A stretch of 64,000 nt of DNA from Poindextera sp035604135 (GTDB lineage: Bacteria > Pseudomonadota > Alphaproteobacteria > Caulobacterales > Caulobacteraceae): contig DATNJB010000063.1 in assembly GCA_035604135.1 (NCBI GenBank), positions 124,001 through 188,000 on the forward strand, in the 5' to 3' direction. Position numbers and translations under genes: made by a program. Within the stretch, counting starts at the first letter, position 1; the number at the start of each line of letters is the position of its first letter. Below the pieces are notes generated by a model. It had not been told where the DNA came from, searched no databases, and was given only the letters and a program-made list of their open reading frames with translations. This document shows, in pieces, positions 25,046-33,919 of the stretch.

Positions 25046-25920
25046 GCGCGATTTCCGCCGAGATCGAAGAGCGCCGCGCGCGTGCAAAGGCGTGGTTCGA
25101 GAGCCTGCGCGACCGCATCTGCGCCGAGCTGGAGCTGCTCGAGGACGAGGCGCCTTACGAGCTCTTCCCCGGCGAGCCCGGGCAGTTCGATCTGCGGCCT
25201 TGGGCGCGGGAGGGCGGCGCGGGCGGCGGCACCGGCGGCTTTCTTTCCGGACGATTCTTCGAGAAGGCCGGTGTGCACACCTCCGCGGCGAATGGCCGCT
25301 TCACGCCGGAGATGGCCGCGAGCATGCCAGGCGCCGACAAGGACCCGGCTTACGTCTCCGCCTCGATCAGCCTGATCATCCACCCGCTCAGCCCACGCGT
25401 GCCTGCGGTGCACATGAACACCCGCTTCCTCTCGACTGGCACAAGCTGGTTCGGCGGCGGCGCGGACCTCACCCCGGTGATCGACGAGCAGCGCAGCCAG
25501 GACGCGCCCGACGCCCAGGCCTTCCACGCCGCAATGCGCGCGGCGTGCGACGCCTACGACCCGGAGTCCTATGGCAGGTACAAGGCCTGGTGCGACGAGT
25601 ACTTCTACCTGCCGCATCGCAAGGAGCCGCGCGGGGTTGGCGGCATCTTCTACGACCAGCTGAACTCAGGCGATTTCGAGCGCGACTTCGCCTTCACCCG
25701 CGGGGTGGGCGAGGCCTTCCTTGACGTCTACCCGAAGATCGCCCGCCACCGGATGAGCGAGCCGTGGACCGAGGCGGATCGCGAGGAACAGCTCGTGCGG
25801 CGCGGCCGCTACGTCGAGTTCAACCTGCTCTACGACCGCGGCACGATGTTCGGCTTCCGCCAGGGCGCCAACATCGAGACCATGCTTTCCTCGATGCCGC
25901 CGCTGGTCCGCTGGCCTTAG
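25042..25920 (+). CDS. hemF: Oxygen-dependent coproporphyrinogen III oxidase
   Basis: 292 residues. It converts coproporphyrinogen III to protoporphyrinogen IX with O2 in heme synthesis. The motifs PAVHMNTRFLSTG near 120-132, WFGGGADLTPV near 135-145, WCDEYFYLPHRKEPRGVGGIFYD near 177-199 and RGRYVEFNLLYDRGTMFGF near 254-272 are diagnostic. Its stop overlaps that of the opposed zinc-ribbon gene by four bases. An oxygen-independent partner is not in the window. Confidence 0.96.
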   Translation: MSAISAEIEERRARAKAWFESLRDRICAELELLEDEAPYELFPGEPGQFDLRPWAREGGAGGGTGGFLSGRFFEKAGVHTSAANGRFTPEMAASMPGADKDPAYVSASISLIIHPLSPRVPAVHMNTRFLSTGTSWFGGGADLTPVIDEQRSQDAPDAQAFHAAMRAACDAYDPESYGRYKAWCDEYFYLPHRKEPRGVGGIFYDQLNSGDFERDFAFTRGVGEAFLDVYPKIARHRMSEPWTEADREEQLVRRGRYVEFNLLYDRGTMFGFRQGANIETMLSSMPPLVRWP

Positions 25921-26663
25921 GCGCCGAACAGCACCTCCGCCAGGCGCGGCCAGGTCTCCGCGGGCCGGTTCGGGGCCCTGAACGGCTGATAGTAGCGCTC
26001 GCAGAAGCTGATGAAGGTGTCGCGCACCGTGTCCTCGTCGACGTCGAGGACCGCGAGCAGCTGGATCAGGCGCTTGACCACCGGGTGGGCCAGGAAGGCG
26101 CGCGCAGCGTCGAAGCCGGTCGCCTGAGCCACGATGCGGCCGGGCGCGTTGCGCGGCGGATCGTGCGCGCCGTTCAGGTCGAGGAAGCAGGCGCCGAGGT
26201 AGCCGGCAAGCGCCTCCTTCGTGTTGCCGAGCTGGTCGGCCAGCGCGGCCTTGGCCAGGCTGAGGTCGCGGAAACTGCCGAGCTCGAGCATGCGCATGTG
26301 GGTGAGCGCGTGGCGCGTTATCAGGGTCGCCGCGACCTCCGCCTCGCTCGGCTCGCGACCGAAGCGGATGCGCAGCGCGCGGCGCTCGACGTCCAGCGCC
26401 CGCTCGCTCAGCAATGGGCGAAGCGGCTGGTCGCCGCCGCGTTCGCGGTAGAGCTCCCATTCGGACTCGAGGCGAGGCAGATCGGCTTCGGCGACCAGAA
26501 CGCGCTCGCGGTCGAGCGGGCGGCTGCGCACGAAGATCTCGCGCCCGCAATACGGGCAAGGCCCGGAGCGGGTGGGCCAGGCCGGCAGGTCGCGCGCGCA
26601 AGCGGGACAGGCGCCGTCGAGACGGCCGATCGCGGTGTAGGCCTGAATGCGTCGTCCGCCCAT
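25917..26663 (-). CDS. Zinc-ribbon protein of unknown function
   Basis: 248 residues from the ATG at 26663 (MGGRRIQAYTAIG). Two CxxC pairs, CPAC near 22 and CPYC near 37, form an N-terminal zinc ribbon. The rest is mostly helical and charged, with ERERGGDQPLRPLLSE-like and ITRHALTHMRMLELGSFRD segments and a hydrophobic middle, and no known catalytic motif. I do not recognise the family. It is opposed to hemF and divergent from the P450 gene. Confidence 0.7.
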   Translation of the reverse strand: MGGRRIQAYTAIGRLDGACPACARDLPAWPTRSGPCPYCGREIFVRSRPLDRERVLVAEADLPRLESEWELYRERGGDQPLRPLLSERALDVERRALRIRFGREPSEAEVAATLITRHALTHMRMLELGSFRDLSLAKAALADQLGNTKEALAGYLGACFLDLNGAHDPPRNAPGRIVAQATGFDAARAFLAHPVVKRLIQLLAVLDVDEDTVRDTFISFCERYYQPFRAPNRPAETWPRLAEVLFGA

Positions 26664-26876
26664 CGTCAACGCCCCCAAGAGGCGCGGGAGCGGGCAGACG
26701 CCGCCGCGCCAGCTTCGAGCATGCCAGCCGTTCGCGGCGGAACCAGGGAAGGAATGCGGCGCGTCTCGCCCCAGGCATGAAGTCAAGGTTAACGCCGCGG
26801 GCGGGTTCGATTGGAGCGCGGCGTCGAAGTGGGCTAAAGGCGAAGGGCATTTCTTGGCAAAGACGGCAAACGAACG

Positions 26877-28130
26877 ATGAGCGATGGATCGATCGACCTG
26901 AGGGCGGAAGCCCGCGCGCGGGCCTTCTCGGTCCCGCTGGACGAGATCAACGTGGCGGACGACCAACTCTACCGCACGGACACCCATTGGCCCTACTTCG
27001 AGCGGCTCAGGAGGGACGCGCCGGTCCACCGCTATGAACACCCGGACTTGGGGCCGTTCTGGTCGATCAGTCGCTACCACGACATCGTGGCTGTGGATTC
27101 CAACTGGCAAGACTTCTCCTCGACCGGCTCGATCGTGCTTGAGGACCCGGCGGACGACTTCAACACCCCGATGTTCATCGCCATGGATCCCCCCAAGCAC
27201 GATGCACAGCGGAAGACGGTGAGCCCCGCGCTGTCGCCGGCCAATCTGCAGACCATGGAGCCGCTGATCCGCGAACGCGCCGGCGCGATCCTCGACGGCT
27301 TGCCGATTGGCGAGACCTTCAACTGGGTCGACAAGGTCTCGATCGAGCTGACCACGATGACGCTCGCCACCCTGTTCGACTTCCCCTTCGAGGAGCGGCG
27401 CAAGCTGACGCGCTGGAGCGACGTGATCACCGCGCCCGAGGGCGCGCCGGGCTTCGGCACGGAGGACGAGCGGCGGGCGGAGCTCTTCGAGTGCGTCGGC
27501 TACTTCATGAACCTGTGGAACGAGCGGGTGAACGCAGAGCCGAAGGGCGACCTCATCTCGATGATGGCGCACAGCGAAGCCACGCGGAACATGGATCAGA
27601 TGGAGTTCCTCGGGAACCTCATCCTCTTGATCGTCGGCGGCAACGACACCACCCGCAACACCATCTCGGGCTCGATCGTGGCGCTCAATCAGTTCCCGGA
27701 GCAGTACCGCAAGCTTACGGCCAATCCCGAGCTGCTGCCGTCGATGGTGTCGGAGACGATCCGCTGGCAAACGCCGTTGTCGTTCATGCGCCGCACGGCC
27801 GTGCGCGACGTCGAGATGCACGGCCAGACCATCAAGGCCGGCGACAAAGTCGCCATGTGGTACATCTCGGGCAACCGCGACGAGACGGTGATCGAGAACC
27901 CCAACGCCTACATCATCGACCGTGAGCGTCCGCGCCAGCACGTCTCGTTCGGTTTCGGCATCCACCGCTGCGTCGGCAACAGGTTGGCCGAGCTGCAGCT
28001 TCGGGTGATCTGGGAAGAGATCATGAAGCGCTTCCCGGTGATCGAGCTCACCGGCGAGCCCAGCCGCATCGCCTCATCCTTCATCCACGGCTACGACGAC
28101 CTGCAGGTTCGCATCCCGCGCCGGACCTGA
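26877..28130 (+). CDS. Cytochrome P450, CYP153-like
   Basis: 417 residues. The I-helix oxygen-binding motif GGNDTTRN lies near 254-261, the ETIRW of the ExxR motif near 292-296 and the heme ligand motif FGFGIHRCVGNR near 359-370. The NLILLIVGGNDTTRN and VGNRLAELQLRVIWEEI segments resemble CYP153 alkane/fatty-acid omega-hydroxylases, which are common in Caulobacter-type genomes. It would need a ferredoxin and reductase; the [2Fe-2S] ferredoxin at 31.5 kb is a possible donor. Likely substrates are medium-chain alkanes, terpenes or fatty acids. Confidence 0.92.
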   Translation: MSDGSIDLRAEARARAFSVPLDEINVADDQLYRTDTHWPYFERLRRDAPVHRYEHPDLGPFWSISRYHDIVAVDSNWQDFSSTGSIVLEDPADDFNTPMFIAMDPPKHDAQRKTVSPALSPANLQTMEPLIRERAGAILDGLPIGETFNWVDKVSIELTTMTLATLFDFPFEERRKLTRWSDVITAPEGAPGFGTEDERRAELFECVGYFMNLWNERVNAEPKGDLISMMAHSEATRNMDQMEFLGNLILLIVGGNDTTRNTISGSIVALNQFPEQYRKLTANPELLPSMVSETIRWQTPLSFMRRTAVRDVEMHGQTIKAGDKVAMWYISGNRDETVIENPNAYIIDRERPRQHVSFGFGIHRCVGNRLAELQLRVIWEEIMKRFPVIELTGEPSRIASSFIHGYDDLQVRIPRRT

Positions 28131-28210
28131 GCGCGCTTCAGCCCGGCGGCGCCCTTGCAACCGAGAGGCGGCTCTGGCCTCACCGGCCGATCGCCCCGTA
28201 AGCTGACGCC

Positions 28211-29125
28211 ATGGCATCCTCGATCCTCCTGCAGCGCGCATGGACTCTGCTTGCGCTGATCGTCGGCTTGGTCTTTGCGCCGGCCGCCGGCGCGATCGCC
28301 GCGGACGCGACGTTGACGCTCAACGTGGGCGGCGTCGAGCGAACGGCCTATCTGCACGCCCCTGACAGGATCGACCCAGCGCGGCGCTATCCGCTGGTGA
28401 TCGGCTTCCACGGCGGGGCCGGCAACGCCGAGGGCTACATCGAGAACTCCCAGCTGTTCGCCAAGGGCGAGGCGGCGGGGTTCATCGTGGTCTGTCCGCA
28501 GGGCACTCCGATCCCCATCGCGGGCGACCATAGGGTGTGGAACTCGGGGCCGGAGTACGAGCGCAGCAGCCACGGCACCGACGACGTCGCCTTCACCCGC
28601 CTGATCATCGACCAGGTCAGCCGGATGTACGCGATCGACCCCAAGCGCGTCTTCGTGACCGGCTTCTCGAACGGCGGGCAGATGGCCTACCGGCTGGCGC
28701 TGGAGCTTCCCGACCGGATCGCGGCCATCGCGCCGATGAGCGGCGGGCGGCTGGCCGGTGACGAGCGGCCCGCGCGCCCGGTCCCGGTGATGCATTTCCA
28801 TGGCGCGGCGGACACCGTCTATCCGTTGGGCGGCGGGCTTGGGCCAAATAGCATCGGGCGCACGCCGCACGCCTCCATCGACGAAGTGATCGACGAGTGG
28901 CGACAGTTCGACGGCGCCGATCCGACGTCGACGATCGAGCCGCACGACGGCTGGGAGGTGCATCGACACGCAGGCGCGGCGCCGGTCTTGCTCGTACTGG
29001 TCCTGGGCATGGGCCACCAGATCGCCGGCGGCCGCGACGACCGCCTGCCCGGCCAAGCCATGCGCGACCAACCGGACGCCATCGCCATGGCGCTCCAGTT
29101 CTTCAACGGTCACCCGATGCCCTAG
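28211..29125 (+). CDS. Secreted esterase, PHB depolymerase / feruloyl esterase type
   Basis: 304 residues with a signal peptide (to about residue 31, ending AAGAIAAD). It has the alpha/beta hydrolase features of the LpqC/PHB depolymerase group: YPLVIGFHGGAGN near 58-70, the nucleophile Ser in GFSNGGQMAY near 154-163 and PVMHFHGAADTVYP near 193-206 with the Asp. The final His is in LGMGHQIAGG. It splits esters outside the cytoplasm; substrate unknown. Its stop codon lies inside a repeat element. Confidence 0.85.
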   Translation: MASSILLQRAWTLLALIVGLVFAPAAGAIAADATLTLNVGGVERTAYLHAPDRIDPARRYPLVIGFHGGAGNAEGYIENSQLFAKGEAAGFIVVCPQGTPIPIAGDHRVWNSGPEYERSSHGTDDVAFTRLIIDQVSRMYAIDPKRVFVTGFSNGGQMAYRLALELPDRIAAIAPMSGGRLAGDERPARPVPVMHFHGAADTVYPLGGGLGPNSIGRTPHASIDEVIDEWRQFDGADPTSTIEPHDGWEVHRHAGAAPVLLVLVLGMGHQIAGGRDDRLPGQAMRDQPDAIAMALQFFNGHPMP

Positions 29126-29174
29126 AGCACGATGCGGTTAGGCGGAATCGCCTGACCGTTGAATCGTGCTCTAG
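29122..29174. repeat. Hairpin element A (supplies esterase stop codon)
   Basis: CTAGAGCACGAT at 29122-29133 pairs perfectly with ATCGTGCTCTAG at 29163-29174. The TAG of the esterase gene is inside the left arm. The sequence type (CTAGAGCACGATGCGGTTAG) recurs between genes in many alphaproteobacteria, from memory. Confidence 0.7.
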
Positions 29175-29186
29175 AGTCCAAGGTTT

Positions 29187-29235
29187 GAGCGCGTTCTGAT
29201 CGCAAAACCAGTTCCCACTTTTGCGGAACGCGCTC
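29187..29235. repeat. Hairpin element B (overlaps PAS gene stop codon)
   Basis: GAGCGCGTTC at 29187-29196 pairs with GAACGCGCTC at 29226-29235, followed by TAG. The inner part, AAACCAGTTCCCACTTTTGC, is the well-known alphaproteobacterial intergenic repeat type. The complement of CTA at 29235-29237 is the stop of the opposed PAS gene. It probably acts as a two-way terminator. Confidence 0.7.
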
Positions 29236-30401
29236 TAGCCTGGCAGCGCCTGCTCGTGGCCCTCGGCCAGGATGTAGATCACCTTGCGCGCGGCATCGAA
29301 GATCGGCGTCACCCAGACCGCGATCGTGCGGACGCGGCCGTCGCCTTCGAGCTGGATGGTCTCGTTGGCTCCGACCCCGACGTGCGCGGCGGCGATCGCA
29401 CGCTTCAACCGTTCGATCGCGTCGGAATCGATATCTGGGCTCCCCAGCCAGGGCAGGGTCCAGAGCGGACGGCCGAAATAGTGCTGGTCGCCGATCGTCA
29501 GCGCGCGGGCGGCGCTGTTGATCTCGAGCACGCCGCCGTCGGGGTCGAGCAGCGCCATCGGGCCGACCGCGTGGTCGAAAAGGGCGCGGAACCGCCGCTC
29601 GCTCTCCTCGAGGCTGGCCTGGGCCGCCTTGCGCGCGGTGATGTCGCGGAGGTGGGCGGTAAACGTCGTCTCGCCGGCGAGGGTGACTTTGGTGATCGCC
29701 GCTTCCAGCGGGAAGATCTCGCCCGAGCGCCGCAGGCCCTTGATCTCCTGCCGCTCGCTCATCATGCGCGAGGGTGAGGCCGCGGCGCGGAACGCCTCCA
29801 CGAAAGCCGGGTGTGGCGTCCGCGCCTCCGGCGGCATGAGCATGGTGAGCGGCTGGCCAAGCACCTCCTCGGCGCGATAGCCGAACATGCTCTCGGCCTT
29901 CAGGTTGAAGAAGGTGATGGCCTGCCGATCGTCGCAGGAAACGATCGCGTCCTCCGCGACAAGCAGGATGCGCGCGGCGCGAAGGTTGGCTTCCTTCAGC
30001 GCAATCTGGTCGCGGCGGCGGACGGTGTCGTCGCGGACGGTGATGATGAAGCGCTCGTCGCCGCTCTGTGCGACACGCACTTCGACGTACATCTCGCGAC
30101 CGTCCTTCGGACGCGCGAGGAAGTCCAGGTAGCGGGACTGTTCGCCCAGCGGCTCGGCAGCCCAGCGGCGGAGCCATCTGACCGCGTCGGCGCGCCGGTG
30201 GGGATCGGGCGGCACGAGCATGGCGATGTTCTGCCCGACGGCTTCGGCCGGCGCGTAGCCGAACAAGCCGACCGCCGCCCGGTTCAGGAACTCGATCTCG
30301 CCGTCCGGCTTGGCGACGATGATTGCCTCGGGCGCGTTGTCGACGATGGCGGCGGCGAGCGCCGCGGCTGCCGGCTCGGTGTCCCTCGAGGCGTCAGCCA
30401 T
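29235..30401 (-). CDS. Triple-PAS protein without output domain
   Basis: 388 residues. Three PAS domains in a row, about 15-130, 140-260 and 270-385, each with the typical N/F-N-xA core: EFLNRAAVGLFGYAPAE, TFFNLKAESMFGYRAEEVLGQ and LEINSAARALTIGDQHYFG. RDITARKAAQASLEESERRF is the usual linker helix. No kinase, GGDEF, EAL, HTH or methyl-accepting part follows, so any signal must go through a partner. No CxxC or clear heme-His pattern shows which ligand is bound. It lies 24 bases after the diiron oxygenase gene, as the last gene of that operon. Confidence 0.85.
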   Translation of the reverse strand: MADASRDTEPAAAALAAAIVDNAPEAIIVAKPDGEIEFLNRAAVGLFGYAPAEAVGQNIAMLVPPDPHRRADAVRWLRRWAAEPLGEQSRYLDFLARPKDGREMYVEVRVAQSGDERFIITVRDDTVRRRDQIALKEANLRAARILLVAEDAIVSCDDRQAITFFNLKAESMFGYRAEEVLGQPLTMLMPPEARTPHPAFVEAFRAAASPSRMMSERQEIKGLRRSGEIFPLEAAITKVTLAGETTFTAHLRDITARKAAQASLEESERRFRALFDHAVGPMALLDPDGGVLEINSAARALTIGDQHYFGRPLWTLPWLGSPDIDSDAIERLKRAIAAAHVGVGANETIQLEGDGRVRTIAVWVTPIFDAARKVIYILAEGHEQALPG

Positions 30402-30425
30402 GCCGCTCGTCCCCGCCCAACGCCC

Positions 30426-31520
30426 TTAAGCCGCGACCGGGTGGCCGCCTTCCATCGCCTCGAGCACCGCAGGGTCATCGAAGACCGGGATGCCAGCTTC
30501 GTCGTACTTCTTGCGCACCGTGGGCGTGAGCAGCCCGACGCGGGCAAGCGCCGGCATCATCAGGTCCTTGATCGAGTGGATCTGCCCGGGCGGCGTCTCC
30601 GGGGTGATCCCCGCCTCCTCGGCCTCCTTCATGCCCTTGAAGAAGTCCTCGTGGTCTATGCCGCTGTTGTCGAGCACCTCGAGGAAGCCCGGATCGACCC
30701 GGTTGGCCAATCCGCCGCCTGTCGTTCCGCCGTTGACGATGATGTTGACGGCCTGGAACGCGAAGTCGGCCAGTTCCTCGCGCTCGGCCTCGGGCAGCTT
30801 GGCGATCACCGGGCCGAGGTAGATGTGGCCGAACGAGACGTGCCGCGACTCGTCGCGCATGACGTTGAACGTCAGCTTCTTCAAAAGCTCGCAGGTCGTG
30901 GTGCGGTACATGTTGTTGAAGGCGCCAAGCGCGAGGCCCTCGACGATCATGTTCATGCCGATCATGACCTTCTCATAGCGGTTCGACTGCAGCGTCGCGT
31001 CGATGAGGGCCTTCAGCCACGGCGACATCGGATAGACCATCGCGATCTTGTCGCAGTAGCGGGCGTAGACCTCGACGTGGCGGGCCTCGTCCATGGTCTG
31101 GGTCGCTGCGTAGAGCTTCGCGGTCGCGTCCGGCACCGAGTGGGTGACGCAGGCCGCCGTCATCAGCGCGCCCTGCTCGCCGTGCAGGAACTGCGAGAGC
31201 AGCTGGGCCGTCGAGTGGGCCGTGAAGGTCTCCTGTTGCGACTTCGACAGCTTCTTGAAGAACGGCATCTGGTGGTAGACGTCCGAGCGGGCGTTGATCA
31301 GCGGCTTCGACGGGTCGACCGGGGTGTCCCACGGCAGGTACTCGTCCGAATCCCACTGGTTCTGCTTGGCGCGCTTGTAGAGGTCCTCGACCCGGTCCTG
31401 CGACAGCGCGTAGCTGAAGGTCCAGGCGATATCCATCGGGTGGCGGTAGATGTCGTCCGGCGTCATGGAGACCTTCCAGGCGCCTTTCATCACCTCGCTC
31501 GACTTGCTCATCACGGTCAT
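30426..31520 (-). CDS. R2-like diiron oxygenase (ferritin-like)
   Basis: 364 residues. A full four-helix diiron ligand set can be read: E115 (HGEQGA), E145-x2-H148 (DEARHVEVY), E194 (MIVEGLA) and E224-x2-H227 (DESRHVSFGHIY). This is the R2/desaturase-like pattern, in which O2 is activated for hydroxylation, desaturation or N-oxidation. The exact reaction is unknown. A [2Fe-2S] ferredoxin gene 16 bases upstream in the same operon is the likely electron donor. The ribosome site CAGGAG precedes the ATG. Confidence 0.85.
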   Translation of the reverse strand: MTVMSKSSEVMKGAWKVSMTPDDIYRHPMDIAWTFSYALSQDRVEDLYKRAKQNQWDSDEYLPWDTPVDPSKPLINARSDVYHQMPFFKKLSKSQQETFTAHSTAQLLSQFLHGEQGALMTAACVTHSVPDATAKLYAATQTMDEARHVEVYARYCDKIAMVYPMSPWLKALIDATLQSNRYEKVMIGMNMIVEGLALGAFNNMYRTTTCELLKKLTFNVMRDESRHVSFGHIYLGPVIAKLPEAEREELADFAFQAVNIIVNGGTTGGGLANRVDPGFLEVLDNSGIDHEDFFKGMKEAEEAGITPETPPGQIHSIKDLMMPALARVGLLTPTVRKKYDEAGIPVFDDPAVLEAMEGGHPVAA

Positions 31521-31536
31521 GGCGTTTCTCCTGGGG

Positions 31537-31857
31537 TTAATACTGGCGGGCGGGACAACGGACGGTCAGGCCGTCGAGGCCCGGATCGACCTTGATCTGG
31601 CATGAGAGACGGCTGTTCGGCTGGACGTCGAAGGCGAAGTCGAGCATGTCGTGCTCGAGTTCATCCATCGCCGGGAGCCGCTCGAACCAGCCCGGTTCGA
31701 CATAGACGTGGCAGGTGCCGCAGGCGCAGGCGCCGCCGCAGTCGCCGTCGATCCCGGGGATGGTGAAGCGCTTTGCGCCCTCCATGACCGACAGCCCGTT
31801 TGGGACCTCGACGTGATGCTCGGCGCCGCCTTGCTCGATGTAGGTGATCTTCGCCAT
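31537..31857 (-). CDS. [2Fe-2S] ferredoxin, adrenodoxin type
   Basis: 106 residues from the ATG at 31857. Cluster cysteines are C-x5-C-x2-C in GDCGGACACGTCHVYVEPGW (about 40-50), with the fourth in SRLSCQIKV near 86-87. The C-terminus LTVRCPARQY is usual for the class. Such ferredoxins feed electrons to P450s or diiron oxygenases; here the next gene codes for a diiron oxygenase, and a P450 gene lies 3.4 kb away. First gene of an operon with an FNR/FixK-like palindrome 127 bases upstream of the start. Confidence 0.93.
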   Translation of the reverse strand: MAKITYIEQGGAEHHVEVPNGLSVMEGAKRFTIPGIDGDCGGACACGTCHVYVEPGWFERLPAMDELEHDMLDFAFDVQPNSRLSCQIKVDPGLDGLTVRCPARQY

Positions 31858-31983
31858 TTCGGTCGCCGCGAGTCCGACAATCGGGCGGCGGCCTGCGCTG
31901 ACGGCTGAAAGGCGTTGTCGACTCGAGAGCGCATCCCGCATCCACTTCACGCCAAGGCGTAAAACGTGACGGAGGCGTCAACT

Positions 31984-31997
31984 TTGATCTAGATCAA
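31984..31997 (-). promoter_or_regulatory. Perfect FNR/FixK palindrome
   Basis: TTGATCTAGATCAA, an exact TTGAT-N4-ATCAA site, symmetrical through its centre and flanked by T and A to give a 16-base palindrome (31983-31998). It lies between the ferredoxin start (31857) and the cca stop (32028), both on the minus strand, so the ferredoxin-diiron-PAS operon is the target. Confidence 0.75.
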
Positions 31998-32027
31998 ACT
32001 GCGGCGATGAGCGGCAGGATGCGTCGG

Positions 32028-33284
32028 CTAGTAGGCCAGTCCCTGGGCCACTGCCTTCAGCTGCTCGACGATCGAGAGCTTGTCGTCGATGAAGTCCTGG
32101 TCGATCCACCAGGCCTCGACCTCGCGTATGACCTCGCCGACCAGCGGTCCCTCGGGCACGCCGGCGGCCATCACCTCCGCGCCGGTGAGCGGCAACGACG
32201 GCCTGGGCCAGCTCTGCGCCATCGGGATCAGCGCCCGCCACTGGATCGCCGCCGCATGCCGCTCGGAAGCGGCCCAGGCCAGCAGCACGCGATCGCAGAA
32301 CGGCTGCACGCCCAGGCGATAGACCACACGGCGAGCCTCCCTGGGGCTCATCCACGAGACGATTCGCGGCGCCGTCCCGAGCGCGCCGACGAGCCGCTCG
32401 CGGAGCGCGTTCGAGAGCTTGAGACGATCGGCGACGGCGTTCGCCGCCGCGGAGTCGTCGGGCAGCAGCGCCGCCAGCCTGAGCTCGGCGTCGCACTGGA
32501 AGAGCTGGTCGGTCTCGATCTCCACCAGCCCCTCGAAGCGGGCCAGGCCCTGGGCTTGCGGCAGCACCAGCGCCAGGATCCCGGTCTGCGCCATCAGCCG
32601 CATTGCGGCCCGGGGATCCTCGGCGGCGAGCAGCTTCATCAGCTCCTGCGCCACCCGCTCGGCCGAGAGACCGCCGATCAGGTCCTTCAGCGCCGCGCAG
32701 GCGGCGAGCCCCGCGGCGTCGGGCGCCTCGCGGCCGTACCAGGCGTAGAAGCGGAAGAAGCGGAGGATGCGCAGGCCATCCTCGCGGATGCGCGTCGCCG
32801 CATCGCCGACGAACACCACGCGCCCGGCGCGGGCGTCTGCAACACCCTCGCCGGTGGGGTCGAAGAGGCGCCCCTCGGCATCGGCGTAGATGGCGTTCAG
32901 ACGGAGGTCGCGTCGCGCGGCGTCCTCGGCCCAGTCGGCTGTGAAGGCCACGACCGCGTGACGGCCGTCGGTCTCGACGTCGCGCCGGAGCGTCGTCACC
33001 TCGAACGGCTTGCCGCCCGCGACCGCGGTGATGGTGCCGTGCTCGAAACCGGTCGGGACGGCCTTCAGACCGGCGTCCGTGAGCGCCTTGCTCACGCGAT
33101 CCGGCGTCAGCGTGGTTGCGATGTCGACCTCGGCGACCGGCTCGCTGCGGATGGCGTTCCGCACGCAGCCGCCGACGAAACGCGCGCAGTCCCGCCCTCC
33201 CGCCGCCTCGAGCGCGGCCATGACGGCGGTGGTCTCCGGCGCGCGCATCCAGGGCTGGACGCCGATGCTGGTGGGCTCGCTCAC
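32028..33284 (-). CDS. cca: tRNA nucleotidyltransferase / poly(A) polymerase family
   Basis: 418 residues from a GTG at 33284 that overlaps the NUDIX stop (GTGA). Head motif RFVGGCVRNAI near 30-40, then VDIATTL near 48-54, ARRDLRLNAIY near 117-127 and RIREDGLRILRFFRFYA near 161-177, all typical of class II CCA-adding enzymes, which add or repair the CCA end of tRNAs. The C-terminal part is the helical tRNA-binding region. Third gene of DUF1285-NUDIX-cca. Confidence 0.93.
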   Translation of the reverse strand: MSEPTSIGVQPWMRAPETTAVMAALEAAGGRDCARFVGGCVRNAIRSEPVAEVDIATTLTPDRVSKALTDAGLKAVPTGFEHGTITAVAGGKPFEVTTLRRDVETDGRHAVVAFTADWAEDAARRDLRLNAIYADAEGRLFDPTGEGVADARAGRVVFVGDAATRIREDGLRILRFFRFYAWYGREAPDAAGLAACAALKDLIGGLSAERVAQELMKLLAAEDPRAAMRLMAQTGILALVLPQAQGLARFEGLVEIETDQLFQCDAELRLAALLPDDSAAANAVADRLKLSNALRERLVGALGTAPRIVSWMSPREARRVVYRLGVQPFCDRVLLAWAASERHAAAIQWRALIPMAQSWPRPSLPLTGAEVMAAGVPEGPLVGEVIREVEAWWIDQDFIDDKLSIVEQLKAVAQGLAY

Positions 33285-33919
33285 GCGCGAGGCGCCGGCT
33301 CGCCGTGGAGGCGGTCGTGGAGGGCGCGCAACATCCCCGCCGTCGCGCCCCAGATGAGGTGGCCATCGTAGGTCATGGCGTAGAAGTAGCGGCGCGAGCC
33401 ATCCGGGGTGTCGCGGAACTGCCGTTCGTGGTTCTTCGGATCCATCACGAACGCGAGCGGCGCCTCGAACACCTCGGCCACCTCGGCCGGATTGGGGTTG
33501 AGAGTGAAGCCTGGCGTCACGAACCCGACCACCGGTGTGATATCGTAGCCGCTGCCGGTCTGGTAGCTGGACAAAAGCCCCGCCAGGCTGACGTGCGAGG
33601 GTGACAGCCCGATCTCCTCCTCCGTCTCGCGCAGGGCCGCCGCCCATGGCGTCTCGCCGGCGTCCATGCGGCCGCCGGGGAAGGCGGTCTGGCCGGTGTG
33701 GCTACGCAGGGTGTCGGCGCGTCGGGTGAAAAGAACGGTGACGCCGTCGCTGTGCTCGACCAGCGGCACCAGGACCGCCGCCGGCCGAAAGGCTTCGATC
33801 TTCGGCATGGTCGGGTTCAGGGTGAACTCGGAAATTGTGGGCAGCGGATGCTCCGGATCGTAGCTCTCCAGCGGGTCCAGCTTGTCCGAAATCCACGCCC
33901 GCATCTCGGCGGGCGTCAT
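33281..33919 (-). CDS. NUDIX hydrolase, CoA pyrophosphatase type
   Basis: 212 residues. The NUDIX box is complete: GGRMDAGETPWAAALRETEEEIGL (about 85-108), preceded by the TGQTAFPGGR segment that marks the NudL/CoAse group. It would split CoA or acyl-CoA to acyl-phosphopantetheine and ADP. The ATGA overlap with DUF1285 and the GTGA overlap with cca show tight coupling in one transcript. Confidence 0.92.
   Translation of the reverse strand: MTPAEMRAWISDKLDPLESYDPEHPLPTISEFTLNPTMPKIEAFRPAAVLVPLVEHSDGVTVLFTRRADTLRSHTGQTAFPGGRMDAGETPWAAALRETEEEIGLSPSHVSLAGLLSSYQTGSGYDITPVVGFVTPGFTLNPNPAEVAEVFEAPLAFVMDPKNHERQFRDTPDGSRRYFYAMTYDGHLIWGATAGMLRALHDRLHGEPAPRA

Noticed and set aside
25917..27965. A 682-codon minus-strand frame reaching across the P450 gene
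   Set aside because: It is antisense to a clear P450 over most of its length; the real gene is the 248-residue zinc-ribbon protein from 26663.
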